42,077 bases of DNA from RUG14199 sp964629225. Lineage in GTDB: Bacteria; Bacillota; Clostridia; Oscillospirales; CAG-272. The notes beneath the pieces are model-generated. The model did not search any database. It worked only from the letters and a program-made list of their open reading frames with translations, and was not told the DNA's origin. The DNA is taken from positions 1-42,077 of the forward strand of contig CAZVQC010000020.1 of assembly GCA_964629225.1 (NCBI GenBank), in the 5' to 3' direction. The position numbers and the translations under genes are program-made. This document shows positions 23,911-31,380 of this stretch, piece after piece (the stretch's first letter is position 1; each line of letters starts with the position of its first letter).

Positions 23911-23941
23911 CATGAAAACGGACAATTTATCCGTGTTCATG
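23911..23941. promoter_or_regulatory. Near-perfect 12-bp palindrome at the start of the licA-like transcript
   Basis: CATGAAAACGGA (23911-23922), 7-nt spacer, TCCGTGTTCATG (23930-23941): 11 of 12 positions match. It begins about 8 bp downstream of the -10, around +2, so it could be an operator or a 5' stem-loop. Confidence 0.6.
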
Positions 23942-23949
23942 ACGGGTAC

Positions 23950-23978
23950 ATTATACACACCGATTGAACCGTTGTCAA
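23950..23978 (-). promoter_or_regulatory. Promoter of the choline kinase/transporter operon
   Basis: Leftward: perfect TTGACA (23978-23973), 17 nt, perfect TATAAT (23955-23950). Confidence 0.92.
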
Positions 23979-24084
23979 TACCCTTGAGCCGTTTTAGAGC
24001 AAAAAAAGCAAATTTGTTCAAAGGGAGGAGTTTCCGTAGCGGTTTTGATCGCAAAAACATCTCTTGACAAAAAGACTTCGCTCG

Positions 24085-24116
24085 AAAAAAGCGGCGGCAT
24101 CTCTGCCGCCGTTTTC
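24085..24116 (-). terminator. Terminator of the oxaloacetate decarboxylase operon
   Basis: Stem CGGCGGCA (24092-24099) / TGCCGCCG (24104-24111), loop TCTC, with leftward T run (plus-strand A run 24085-24090). It lies 18 nt beyond the stop at 24134. Confidence 0.85.
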
Positions 24117-24133
24117 ATTTGATCTTTTGGAAC

Positions 24134-25534
24134 TCAAAGGGACCTGTCATCCACGTAGAGCACACGGACGCCGCTTTCCTTCATTTCGTTTTTTGCATTT
24201 CTTTCCGCAAGGAATTTTGCGGCCACCTGAGGGAAGAGCGCGTAAGAGAGCACGTCTTCATCGCTCCTTGCAAGATCGCCTGCTTCCTCTCTGTACTTCT
24301 CAAGCTCAGGCTCGATAAGGTCTGCGGGACGGCAGTCGATGATCGGATCATCACCGATAGCCTTCCTCCTTACCTCTTCGTTGACCTCTCCGGGGAGAGC
24401 ACCGTACTCACCGCGAAGCAGACCCTTGGATTCTTTGGATACCATCTTGTATCTCTCGCCCATCAGCACGTTGAGCACTGCCTGGGTTCCTACGATCTGG
24501 CTTGTGGGTGTTACGAGGGGAGGATAACCGAAGTCCGCACGGACTCTCGGCACTTCCGCCAGCACCTCGTAGAATTTGTCTTCTGCGTTGGCTTGCTTGA
24601 GCTGAGACAGAAGATTTGAAAGCATTCCGCCGGGGACCTGATAGAGCAGGGTCTTCGTGTCCACGTTCAACACCTTCGGGTCGAGGATGCCCTCGGCCTT
24701 GAGCTTGTCGGCTACACCGCGGAAATGACTTGCGGCTTCACTCAAAAGATTCAGATCGAGACCCGTGTCTCTTTCCGTTCCCTTGAGAGTTGCAACGAGG
24801 GACTCCGTTGCGGGGTTTGACGTGCCGTTTGCAAGAGGAGAGAGAGCACAGTCTACGATATCGATACCCGCTTCGCAAGCCTTCAAATTGGTCATATCGC
24901 CGGTACCGGTGGTGTTGTGGGTGTGGAGGTGAACGGGGATATCAAGAGCAGCCTTCAGCTTCTTAACGAGGGAGTACGCCTCATAGGGAAGGAGAAGATT
25001 TGCCATGTCCTTGATGCAGATGACGTCTGCGCCCATGTCTCTCAGTTTAAGTGCCAGATCCACGAAATATTCCTCACTGTGGACAGGGCTCTTCGTGTAA
25101 CTGAACGCTGCCTCGCAGATGCCGCCGTACTTTTTGATGGCCTTGATGGAGGCCTCAAGGTTGCGGGGGTCGTTCAAAGCATCGAACACTCTGATGACGT
25201 CGATGCCGTTCTCGATAGCTTTTTTGACGAAGGCATCAACCACGTCGTCCGCATAGTGCTTGTAACCGAGAAGGTTCTGACCGCGAAGGAGCATCTGAAG
25301 CTTTGTATTGGGAAGAGCTTTTTTCAGCGCACGAAGCCTCTCCCAGGGATCTTCTCCGAGAAATCTCATGCAGGAGTCGAACGTCGCACCGCCCCAGCAC
25401 TCAAGTGACCAGTAACCGACCTTGTCCAAGGTCTCGCAAGCGGGCAACATGTCCTCCAGTTTCATGCGGGTAGCCGCCTGAGACTGATGAGCATCTCTGA
25501 GGATAGTGTCTGTGATATAGAGTTTGTTTGCCAT
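24134..25534 (-). CDS. oadA: Oxaloacetate decarboxylase alpha subunit (carboxyltransferase)
   Basis: Protein of 466 residues of the HMGL-like carboxyltransferase family. It opens with ITDTILRDAHQSQAATRM, whose Asp and DAHQS contact the divalent metal, and has VHLHTHNTTGTG with the metal-binding histidines. A PYC_OADA C-terminal domain follows. It transfers CO2 from oxaloacetate to carrier-bound biotin in the cytoplasm. It lacks the biotinyl domain fused to OadA in Klebsiella (about 600 residues); that domain is a separate gene here (27287-27670). Pyruvate carboxylase subunit B is a related family, but the beta and gamma membrane subunits in the operon favour the decarboxylase. Last gene of the operon, 30 nt after oadB. 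Confidence 0.93.
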   Translation of the reverse strand: MANKLYITDTILRDAHQSQAATRMKLEDMLPACETLDKVGYWSLECWGGATFDSCMRFLGEDPWERLRALKKALPNTKLQMLLRGQNLLGYKHYADDVVDAFVKKAIENGIDVIRVFDALNDPRNLEASIKAIKKYGGICEAAFSYTKSPVHSEEYFVDLALKLRDMGADVICIKDMANLLLPYEAYSLVKKLKAALDIPVHLHTHNTTGTGDMTNLKACEAGIDIVDCALSPLANGTSNPATESLVATLKGTERDTGLDLNLLSEAASHFRGVADKLKAEGILDPKVLNVDTKTLLYQVPGGMLSNLLSQLKQANAEDKFYEVLAEVPRVRADFGYPPLVTPTSQIVGTQAVLNVLMGERYKMVSKESKGLLRGEYGALPGEVNEEVRRKAIGDDPIIDCRPADLIEPELEKYREEAGDLARSDEDVLSYALFPQVAAKFLAERNAKNEMKESGVRVLYVDDRSL

Positions 25535-25564
25535 CTTTTATTATCCTTTCCGAAAAGGCTTCTG

Positions 25565-27232
25565 TCAAGCGAACAAGGCGATAAGAACGCCTGCCGCGAT
25601 AGCCGAACCGATAACTCCCGCCACGTTCGGGCCCATGGCGTGCATGAGCAAGAAGTTTGAGGGGTTTTCCTTCTGGCCGACTATCTGAGATACTCTTGCC
25701 GCCATAGGAACCGCGGATACTCCGGCAGAACCGATGAGGGGGTTGATCTGCTTGTCTTTGGGGAGGAAGAGGTTCATGAGTTTTGCAAGAAGGACACCGC
25801 CTGCGGTTCCGAATCCAAATGCGCAAACGCCCATGAAAAGGATGCCCAGTGTCTTGAGGGAGAGGAACGTCTCGGCAGTTGCGGTAGCACCGACGGAGAT
25901 ACCGAGGAATATGGTAACGATGTTCATCAGCTCATTCTGAGCAGTCTTGGAAAGACGGTCTGCAACGCCGCTCTCCTTAAGCAAGTTACCCAACATAAGA
26001 GATCCTACAAGGGGAGCCGCCGAAGGAACGATGAATGCCACCACTGCGGTAACGAGGATGGGGAAGAAGATCTTTTCCTTCTTTGATACCTCTCTGAGAG
26101 GCACCATCTTGATTTTTCTCTCTTCCTTCGTCGTGAGCAGTTTCATTATCGGAGGCTGGATAACGGGAACCAGTGCCATGTAGGAGTACGCCGCCACCGC
26201 AATGGGGCCGAGCAGCTCCGGAGCCAGTTTTGACGTGACGAATATGGCGGTAGGTCCGTCCGCTCCTCCTATGATACCGATGGAAGCCGCCTGTGCGGAG
26301 GTGAAGCCGAGGTACCTTGCGCCGATGAAGGCGAGGAAGATACCGAGCTGTGCCGCCGCTCCGAGAAGCAGGCTCTTGGGGTTCGCGATAAGGGGAGCAA
26401 AGTCGGTCATGGCACCGACGCCTACGAAGATGAGGCAGGGATACAGACCGAGCTTAACGCCCAAATAGAGATAGTCGATAAGTCCGGGGGTGAAGTTTTC
26501 GGAAGCGGTGAACAGTTCCCAATGGACGTGACCGCCTGCGAAAAGTGCTTCGTGGAACATCTCCGCACCGGGAAGGTTGGTAAGGAGCATTCCGAATGCG
26601 ATGGGAATGAGAAGGAGGGGTTCAAAGCCTCTTCCGATCGCCAGATAGAGAAGGACACAGGAGATGCCGATCATAATGAGGGATTTCCAGTTATCCTTAA
26701 CTATGTATGCACCGGTCTGCTTCAGGAAGTTGATGATAACTTCGCCGTAAGAGGGAGAGGGCTGCTTTTCAAAAATGTTGCCGAGATCGATCATCTGAGT
26801 CCCGAGGGCCGTTCCCACAGCCGCCGTAGGACCGTACTGGAAGTATGCGGTGGTGTCGGGGAGGTTTTCGGGGTCGGCAACGGTCACTCCGTCAAATACG
26901 AATTCGGCGGTGGAGCCCTCACCTACGGTGGAAACGTATGCTATTGCAAAGGTGATACCGTAGGAGTTGGTGGCAAGGTTCTCAGTTGAGAAGTTGATAG
27001 CCGACTCGTCATATCCGGAAAAGAGAATGTATGCGTCGTTGATCGCAGGTCCCTTGTTGGAGACTACGACCGTCAGTTTTTTGGCATCTGCATCGTACGT
27101 CGCGCTCTTGACCGTTATAAGTTCCTCCGCTTCTGCCGTTTCGTCGGCGGCGAAAGCGGAAGTTCCCATTGCGATGAAAAGAGAGACGAGGGTGGCGACG
27201 CAAAGAAGGATGCTGAGAATTCTTTTTGTCAT
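25565..27232 (-). CDS. oadB: Na+-translocating decarboxylase beta subunit with an extracytoplasmic N-terminal domain
   Basis: Membrane subunit of 555 residues that decarboxylates carboxybiotin and pumps Na+ outward. The core (about 182-555) has the family's GGADGPTAIF motif (Asp325, the conserved membrane aspartate) and NLLKESGVADRL with several membrane helices. The unusual part is residues 1-165: a signal peptide ending SAFA (about residue 28), then a beta-rich, Ig/cohesin-like region (VKSATYDADAKKLTVVVSNK), absent from the roughly 430-residue classical OadB. The extra domain would lie outside the cell before the first core helix. The start is supported by GGAGGAAAAT. Middle of the oad operon. 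Confidence 0.92.
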   Translation of the reverse strand: MTKRILSILLCVATLVSLFIAMGTSAFAADETAEAEELITVKSATYDADAKKLTVVVSNKGPAINDAYILFSGYDESAINFSTENLATNSYGITFAIAYVSTVGEGSTAEFVFDGVTVADPENLPDTTAYFQYGPTAAVGTALGTQMIDLGNIFEKQPSPSYGEVIINFLKQTGAYIVKDNWKSLIMIGISCVLLYLAIGRGFEPLLLIPIAFGMLLTNLPGAEMFHEALFAGGHVHWELFTASENFTPGLIDYLYLGVKLGLYPCLIFVGVGAMTDFAPLIANPKSLLLGAAAQLGIFLAFIGARYLGFTSAQAASIGIIGGADGPTAIFVTSKLAPELLGPIAVAAYSYMALVPVIQPPIMKLLTTKEERKIKMVPLREVSKKEKIFFPILVTAVVAFIVPSAAPLVGSLMLGNLLKESGVADRLSKTAQNELMNIVTIFLGISVGATATAETFLSLKTLGILFMGVCAFGFGTAGGVLLAKLMNLFLPKDKQINPLIGSAGVSAVPMAARVSQIVGQKENPSNFLLMHAMGPNVAGVIGSAIAAGVLIALFA

Positions 27233-27286
27233 ATTTTCCTCCGTGTCGGCAAAGCGCCGACTTTAAGTGTTATTTCTTTGCTTCGC

Positions 27287-27670
27287 TCAAGCGATGGTAG
27301 CGAGTACCGTTCCTGTCTCGACAGTGGAGCCCTTGGTGGTAACGACGGTTACTACTCCGTCACAGGGAGCGAATATCTCGTTCTCCATCTTCATTGCTTC
27401 AAGGATGAAGAGAATGTCGCCGTTCTTGACTGTCTGACCGTTCTGGACCTTGACGTCAAGGATAGTGCCGGGCATGGGGCTTGCGACTGTCTCGCCGTCG
27501 ACGGGTGCTGCTACTGCGGGTGCTGCAGGTGCTGCAGGTGCTGCGGGCGCTGCTGCAGGTGCTGCGGGCGCTGCTGCAGGTGCGGGAGCAGCCTTGACAT
27601 CTGCTACATCGCAGACCTCAAGAGTTACTTCATAAGTAGTTCCGTTAACATTGACTTTGTACATTTTCAT
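27287..27670 (-). CDS. Biotin carboxyl carrier protein of the decarboxylase
   Basis: Protein of 127 residues. The C-terminal biotinyl domain (about 59-127) has the biotinylation motif EAMKMENEI with Lys94 as the attachment site and ASPMPGTI at its start. An Ala/Pro linker (about 27-56) joins it to a short N-terminal segment (MKMYKVNVNGTTYEV). It shuttles carboxyl groups between the alpha subunit and the membrane beta subunit, as GcdC or MmdC do in related complexes. Ribosome site CGGAGGATACC. 37 nt follow oadG. Confidence 0.94.
   Translation of the reverse strand: MKMYKVNVNGTTYEVTLEVCDVADVKAAPAPAAAPAAPAAAPAAPAAPAAPAVAAPVDGETVASPMPGTILDVKVQNGQTVKNGDILFILEAMKMENEIFAPCDGVVTVVTTKGSTVETGTVLATIA
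27510..27592. repeat. Short tandem repeats encoding the Ala/Pro linker
   Basis: Units close to GGTGCTGCAGGTGCTGCGGG repeat in 15-18-bp steps through the linker. Length changes by slippage would keep the frame whenever they are multiples of 3. Confidence 0.7.
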
Positions 27671-27706
27671 GGTTGGTATCCTCCGTTATGTTTTTTGATT
27701 TTTGTT

Positions 27707-27979
27707 TCAGATCTTCCTGATTGAAGTAATGCGGATAGCAGAGACGTCTTCTCCCAGTTCCTCCGCAAGTGCCACTGATATAGCGGCGATAAGTTCCTGC
27801 TTGTTGGGTATTGCATCGGAAGATGCGGCAGGTGCGGGAGCCGATACTGCGGCTTTGTCGGCAGTTCCGGTATTCTTACAGAACACTCCCATGAGCCAGC
27901 AGATGAACACCAGCACGATCAGTCCGATGAAGACTATTCCTATTCCGAGCACGCAAACAAACCAGTTTGCTATTTCCAT
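27707..27979 (-). CDS. oadG: Oxaloacetate decarboxylase gamma subunit
   Basis: Small protein of 90 residues with one N-terminal membrane helix (VCVLGIGIVFIGLIVLVFICWL), an Ala/Pro-rich hinge and a soluble C-terminus containing ELGEDVSAIRITSIRKI. OadG tethers the alpha subunit to the beta subunit. First gene of the operon, 86 nt from the predicted transcription start. The sequence is weakly conserved in this family, so the assignment rests on size, topology and position. Confidence 0.85.
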   Translation of the reverse strand: MEIANWFVCVLGIGIVFIGLIVLVFICWLMGVFCKNTGTADKAAVSAPAPAASSDAIPNKQELIAAISVALAEELGEDVSAIRITSIRKI

Positions 27980-28064
27980 CGATATTTCCCTCTCTTTCCT
28001 TGATGATGGCAGATAATAAATTGATTATTTTGACCGATCCGGAAAAAATCCGAATTCAAAACAC

Positions 28065-28094
28065 ATTATACCACCTTTCATGGGGCAAATACAA
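28065..28094 (-). promoter_or_regulatory. Promoter of the oad operon
   Basis: Leftward: TTGTAT (28094-28089), 18 nt, perfect TATAAT (28070-28065), start near 28058. A short TCCG-bounded hairpin lies in the leader. It is back to back with the rightward promoter at 28169-28197. Confidence 0.75.
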
Positions 28095-28168
28095 TGCTTT
28101 TAATATTTTATTTACAAATAGAACGGGCAAAAAAATCGAAAGTATCCAAGCCTTTTCGAAAAACCGTA

Positions 28169-28197
28169 TTGTTAATTCCGCAAAAATATGATATCAT
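28169..28197 (+). promoter_or_regulatory. Promoter of the GH123-like/pgeF operon
   Basis: TTGTTA, 17 nt, TATCAT preceded by TGA (extended -10). Because the -10 overlaps the upstream ATG at 28188, that ATG cannot be the translation start. Confidence 0.7.
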
Positions 28198-28265
28198 TGG
28201 TACGAAGGGTGAAAACGGTCTCCGTTTTCCCGAAAAAAACAAAAAATATCCCGAAAGGAAATGCC

Positions 28266-29939
28266 ATGATAGACTGCACAGTAAAAATGAGATCCGTGTC
28301 ATCTCTTGAAAAATGTTTTACCACGGAAAAGATAGAAACAAAGCCGGAATTCACCCGTGCCACCGCCCTTAAGGGAGAGAGGTTCTCCTTTGAAGTCCTC
28401 TACTCCTCCGACGATTCCCCGGCGGGATGGAAATACGTCGCCCATTACAAGCTATCATCTCCCGATAACAGCTGCGTTAAGGTCAGCCGTATCGACAGTG
28501 TTCCCGTCCGTATGCCGATGTACAAAAGCGATGAGGACGACAATTTCATAAGCAAGGAGCCCGGGCTCTACCCCGACCTTATGATCCCCATTACCGAGGA
28601 GAATCAACTCTACATTTTCAGGGGGGAGCTTATGAGCCTTTGGGTGGACGTGGAGATACCCGAGGATGCAAACGCCGGTGCTTTCCCCATCGATATCGCG
28701 CTTGTCAACGACGAGGGAGAAGAGTATTCCTCCGTCCATTTCGACCTTGAAATAATAGATGCCGTGCTTCCAAAGCAAAATATCAAGGTGACCCAGTGGT
28801 TCCACGCCGACTGCCTTGCTTCTTATTACAGAGTGGAGACCTTCGGGGAAGATCACTGGAGGATAATAGAAGAATTCTTGAAGACTGCCGTCAAAAACGG
28901 CATCAACATGATACTTACCCCCGTCTTGACACCGGCTCTGGACACAAAAGTTGGAGGAGAGAGACCGACAGTCCAGCTCGTGGACGTCTTTCTTGACAAA
29001 GGCAAATGGTCCTTCGGCTTTGAAAAACTCCGCCGCTGGGTGGATCTTTGCCTCTCGGTAGGAGTTGAATATTTTGAGATAGCCCACCTATTTACGCAGT
29101 GGGGAGCGGAGCACGCACCCAAGGTAATGGCGACGGTCGACGGAGAATACAAGCGCATATTCGGCTGGGAGACCGATGCCGTCGGAGAAGAATACAAGGC
29201 TTTTCTCTCCGCATTTCTCCCCGCTCTCAAGGAGGAACTGGAAAGGCTCGGCATCTTCGACCGTACCGTTTTCCACCTCTCCGACGAGCCGGGAGGCGAC
29301 AAGCTTGATAATTACATCGCGGTCAAAAAGACCGTGGAGGATCTCCTTGACGGATGCGTCATAATGGATGCCCTCAGCGATTTCTCGTTCTACCAAAAAG
29401 GTGCCCTCAACACCCCCGTGGTATCCATCGACCACATAGAGCCCTATCTTGAGGCGGGAGTCAAGAATTTGTGGACGTACTATTGCTGCTGTCAGTGGAT
29501 CAAAGTGTCCAACCGCTTCGTATCCATGCCTCAGGCGAGAAACCGCATCATCGGCACCCAGTTCTACAAATACGACGTGGCGGGCTTCTTACAGTGGGGC
29601 TACAACTTCTACTATTCCCAGTTCTCGGTAGAGCCCATCGATCCCTACCACTGCACCGACGGCGGTTATTTCGTTCCCGCGGGGGATGCCTTTTCGGTCT
29701 ACCCGGCGCCGGACGGCACTGCTTACGAAACGTTGCATCTGGTGGGCTTCACACAGGCTCTCTATGACCTTCGTGCCATGAAGCTTCTTGAGTCCCTCAC
29801 CGATAAAGAGACCGTTATGGCGATACTTGAGGACGGCATCGAACCCATCACCTTCAAGGAGTACCCCCGCTCGGATGAGTATCTCCTTTCGGTGAGAGAA
29901 AAGATCAACTCGAAGATAAAAGAGGCGCTCGGTGCCTGA
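28266..29939 (+). CDS. DUF4091 / glycoside hydrolase 123-like protein
   Basis: Protein of 557 residues. An N-terminal beta-sandwich (about 1-165) is followed by a TIM-barrel region with the DUF4091/GH123 catalytic fold. FHLSDEPGG holds the adjacent Asp340-Glu341 pair that GH123 enzymes use for substrate-assisted hydrolysis of beta-N-acetylgalactosaminides. No signal peptide is seen, so it would act on oligosaccharides in the cytoplasm. The frame opens at 28188, but the ATG at 28266 is chosen: GAAAGGAA ends 5 nt upstream and the earlier ATG overlaps the promoter -10. Followed 17 nt later by pgeF. DUF4091 is broader than characterised GH123, so the substrate is uncertain. Confidence 0.85.
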   Translation: MIDCTVKMRSVSSLEKCFTTEKIETKPEFTRATALKGERFSFEVLYSSDDSPAGWKYVAHYKLSSPDNSCVKVSRIDSVPVRMPMYKSDEDDNFISKEPGLYPDLMIPITEENQLYIFRGELMSLWVDVEIPEDANAGAFPIDIALVNDEGEEYSSVHFDLEIIDAVLPKQNIKVTQWFHADCLASYYRVETFGEDHWRIIEEFLKTAVKNGINMILTPVLTPALDTKVGGERPTVQLVDVFLDKGKWSFGFEKLRRWVDLCLSVGVEYFEIAHLFTQWGAEHAPKVMATVDGEYKRIFGWETDAVGEEYKAFLSAFLPALKEELERLGIFDRTVFHLSDEPGGDKLDNYIAVKKTVEDLLDGCVIMDALSDFSFYQKGALNTPVVSIDHIEPYLEAGVKNLWTYYCCCQWIKVSNRFVSMPQARNRIIGTQFYKYDVAGFLQWGYNFYYSQFSVEPIDPYHCTDGGYFVPAGDAFSVYPAPDGTAYETLHLVGFTQALYDLRAMKLLESLTDKETVMAILEDGIEPITFKEYPRSDEYLLSVREKINSKIKEALGA

Positions 29940-29956
29940 AAAAAGGCGGTATTCGG

Positions 29957-30766
29957 ATGTTCAAACGGGACGGCTCGGTATTTAAGAGCGATATCATCTC
30001 CCACCCCTCGGTATGTCACGCCTTTTCCACAAGGGAGGGTGGCGTGTCGGAATGCGACCACACGAGGAGCATGAATCTGTCCTTCGGAAACGGAGATGGG
30101 GACGGCACAGTAAGAGAGAATATGAGGCGGCTCTGTCTCATGGCGGGTGTGGAATATTCCGGGCTCATCGGCTCCCCCCAATATCACGGGTGTCATGCCA
30201 GGACGGTCTTTTCGGAAAATGCCCTTGAGGGGATCGAAAAGGAAAATACTGCCCCCTCCGACGCCTTTGTGACGGATTCCGCCGGAGTATCGCTTCTTGT
30301 CAGAGTAGCGGACTGCACGCCCATCCTGTTTTGCGGAACCAAGGAGGACGCGTCTCCGGTGGTCGGTGCGGCTCACGCAGGTTGGAAGGGCACCGTTGGA
30401 GGCATCGCCGCATCGGTGGTGGAAGCAATGGTGTCATTGGGGTGCAGAAGAGACACTGTCAAGGTAGCGGTAGGCCATTGTATCCACCCGTGCCATTTTG
30501 AGGTCAAGGACGACTTCGTTCAGGCGGTATCAAAGGCGAGAGGCGACGGCTTCGCCGAGCGCCACATAGAAGAAAGAGAAGGACGGCTCTTTGCCGATCT
30601 CGTTTCAATGAACCTTGAGATACTTAAGAGCGTGGGGATCAAAAGAGAGAGCATGGACGTTTCTCCCTACTGTACTGCCTGCGACCCCACACTGTTCCAC
30701 TCCCACAGAGCCACCGGTGGAAAAAGAGGGACCATGGGAGCCGTTATCGGCATCGTCAAAAGATAA
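29957..30766 (+). CDS. pgeF: Peptidoglycan editing factor PgeF / multicopper-type purine nucleosidase family (YfiH)
   Basis: Protein of 269 residues of the laccase-domain (DUF152/YfiH/LACC1) family. The metal-binding set is visible: QYHG (His77), RVADCTP (Cys120) and HAGWKG (His140), followed by GHCIHPCHFEV. In E. coli the homologue limits misincorporation of serine into peptidoglycan precursors, and purine nucleoside phosphorylase/deaminase activity has been shown for family members. Cytoplasmic. It probably shares the transcript of the GH123-like gene. Confidence 0.93.
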   Translation: MFKRDGSVFKSDIISHPSVCHAFSTREGGVSECDHTRSMNLSFGNGDGDGTVRENMRRLCLMAGVEYSGLIGSPQYHGCHARTVFSENALEGIEKENTAPSDAFVTDSAGVSLLVRVADCTPILFCGTKEDASPVVGAAHAGWKGTVGGIAASVVEAMVSLGCRRDTVKVAVGHCIHPCHFEVKDDFVQAVSKARGDGFAERHIEEREGRLFADLVSMNLEILKSVGIKRESMDVSPYCTACDPTLFHSHRATGGKRGTMGAVIGIVKR

Positions 30767-30877
30767 AACGGCAAGGCGGCACGCCGATGTCGCTCACTTA
30801 AAGGCCAAATGAAGGAGCAAAAACGGCTTTTGAGCGCCTTCGGTCATTAAAAATTCCGTAAAATAGCAGATATGGGC

Positions 30878-30905
30878 TTGCATTTGCGCCGTTTTGTGTT
30901 ATAAT
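30878..30905 (+). promoter_or_regulatory. Promoter of the small acidic membrane protein gene
   Basis: TTGCAT (30878-30883), 16 nt, perfect TATAAT (30900-30905). Confidence 0.8.
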
Positions 30906-30956
30906 ACTAATAAGGAAAGCCCATTCTAAACTATCACGATCAAAGGAGTGGATATT

Positions 30957-31211
30957 ATGAAAGAAAAAAAAGTTAACATTTGGAAAGTGGTCTTTATATC
31001 GGCGACCGTAGCTGCCGCTGTCGCTGCTATTGCAGTTGCGGCTTACATGCTCTTCAAGAAGTACTTCAAGATCACCTTTGAGTGCGACAACGATTGTGAC
31101 AATTGCCTCGGCGGTTGCTTTGACGGCTTCGACGATGATGACTTCATCCCCGAATGCGGTTGCGATGACGATGAGATCCTGACCGAGGACGATCTCGTAG
31201 ACGCAGAGTAA
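30957..31211 (+). CDS. Small single-pass membrane protein with a Cys/Asp-rich tail
   Basis: 84 residues: a basic start (MKEKKVNIWK), one Ala/Val-rich membrane helix (about 10-33), then a tail that is almost entirely Asp, Glu, Gly and Cys (CDNDCDNCLGGC, then ECGCDDD). I recognise no family; the N-terminal part resembles YtxH-type small membrane proteins. The six cysteines and the acidic stretch could bind metal, but this is inference. AAAGGAG lies 8 nt before the ATG at 30957; a GTG three codons earlier overlaps the ribosome site and is unlikely. It has its own consensus promoter and terminator. Confidence 0.8.
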   Translation: MKEKKVNIWKVVFISATVAAAVAAIAVAAYMLFKKYFKITFECDNDCDNCLGGCFDGFDDDDFIPECGCDDDEILTEDDLVDAE

Positions 31212-31221
31212 GAACACAAAA

Positions 31222-31251
31222 AACAGAGAGAGCCCTGCTCTCTCTGTTTGA
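31222..31251 (+). terminator. Terminator of the small acidic protein gene
   Basis: 11-bp stem AACAGAGAGAG (31222-31232) / CTCTCTCTGTT (31238-31248), loop CCCTG; the U-tract is short (TTTG). Confidence 0.65.
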
Positions 31252-31254
31252 CAA

Positions 31255-31367
31255 AACAGCGGCTATCCGAGGACGACTCGCCGCTTGGCTGAAAACTGCT
31301 GTGAGCGCGGGCAATTTAGCCCGCGATCATTGGTTATTACCGCCTTCGGGCGGACGACACTTAGTGC
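31255..31367 (+). promoter_or_regulatory. Hairpin-rich leader of the nicotinate phosphoribosyltransferase gene
   Basis: Three consecutive stems: GCGG (31259-31262)/CCGC (31281-31284) enclosing CGAG (31268-31271)/CTCG (31277-31280); CGCGGGC (31306-31312)/GCCCGCG (31319-31325); and CCGCC (31340-31344)/GGCGG (31349-31353) capped by a TTCG tetraloop. A small CACTTAGTG palindrome lies at 31358-31366, just before the ribosome site. The pattern suggests a structured leader. I cannot match it to a known riboswitch class, and no separate promoter is obvious. Confidence 0.4.
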
Positions 31368-31380
31368 TGAGGAACAAAAC

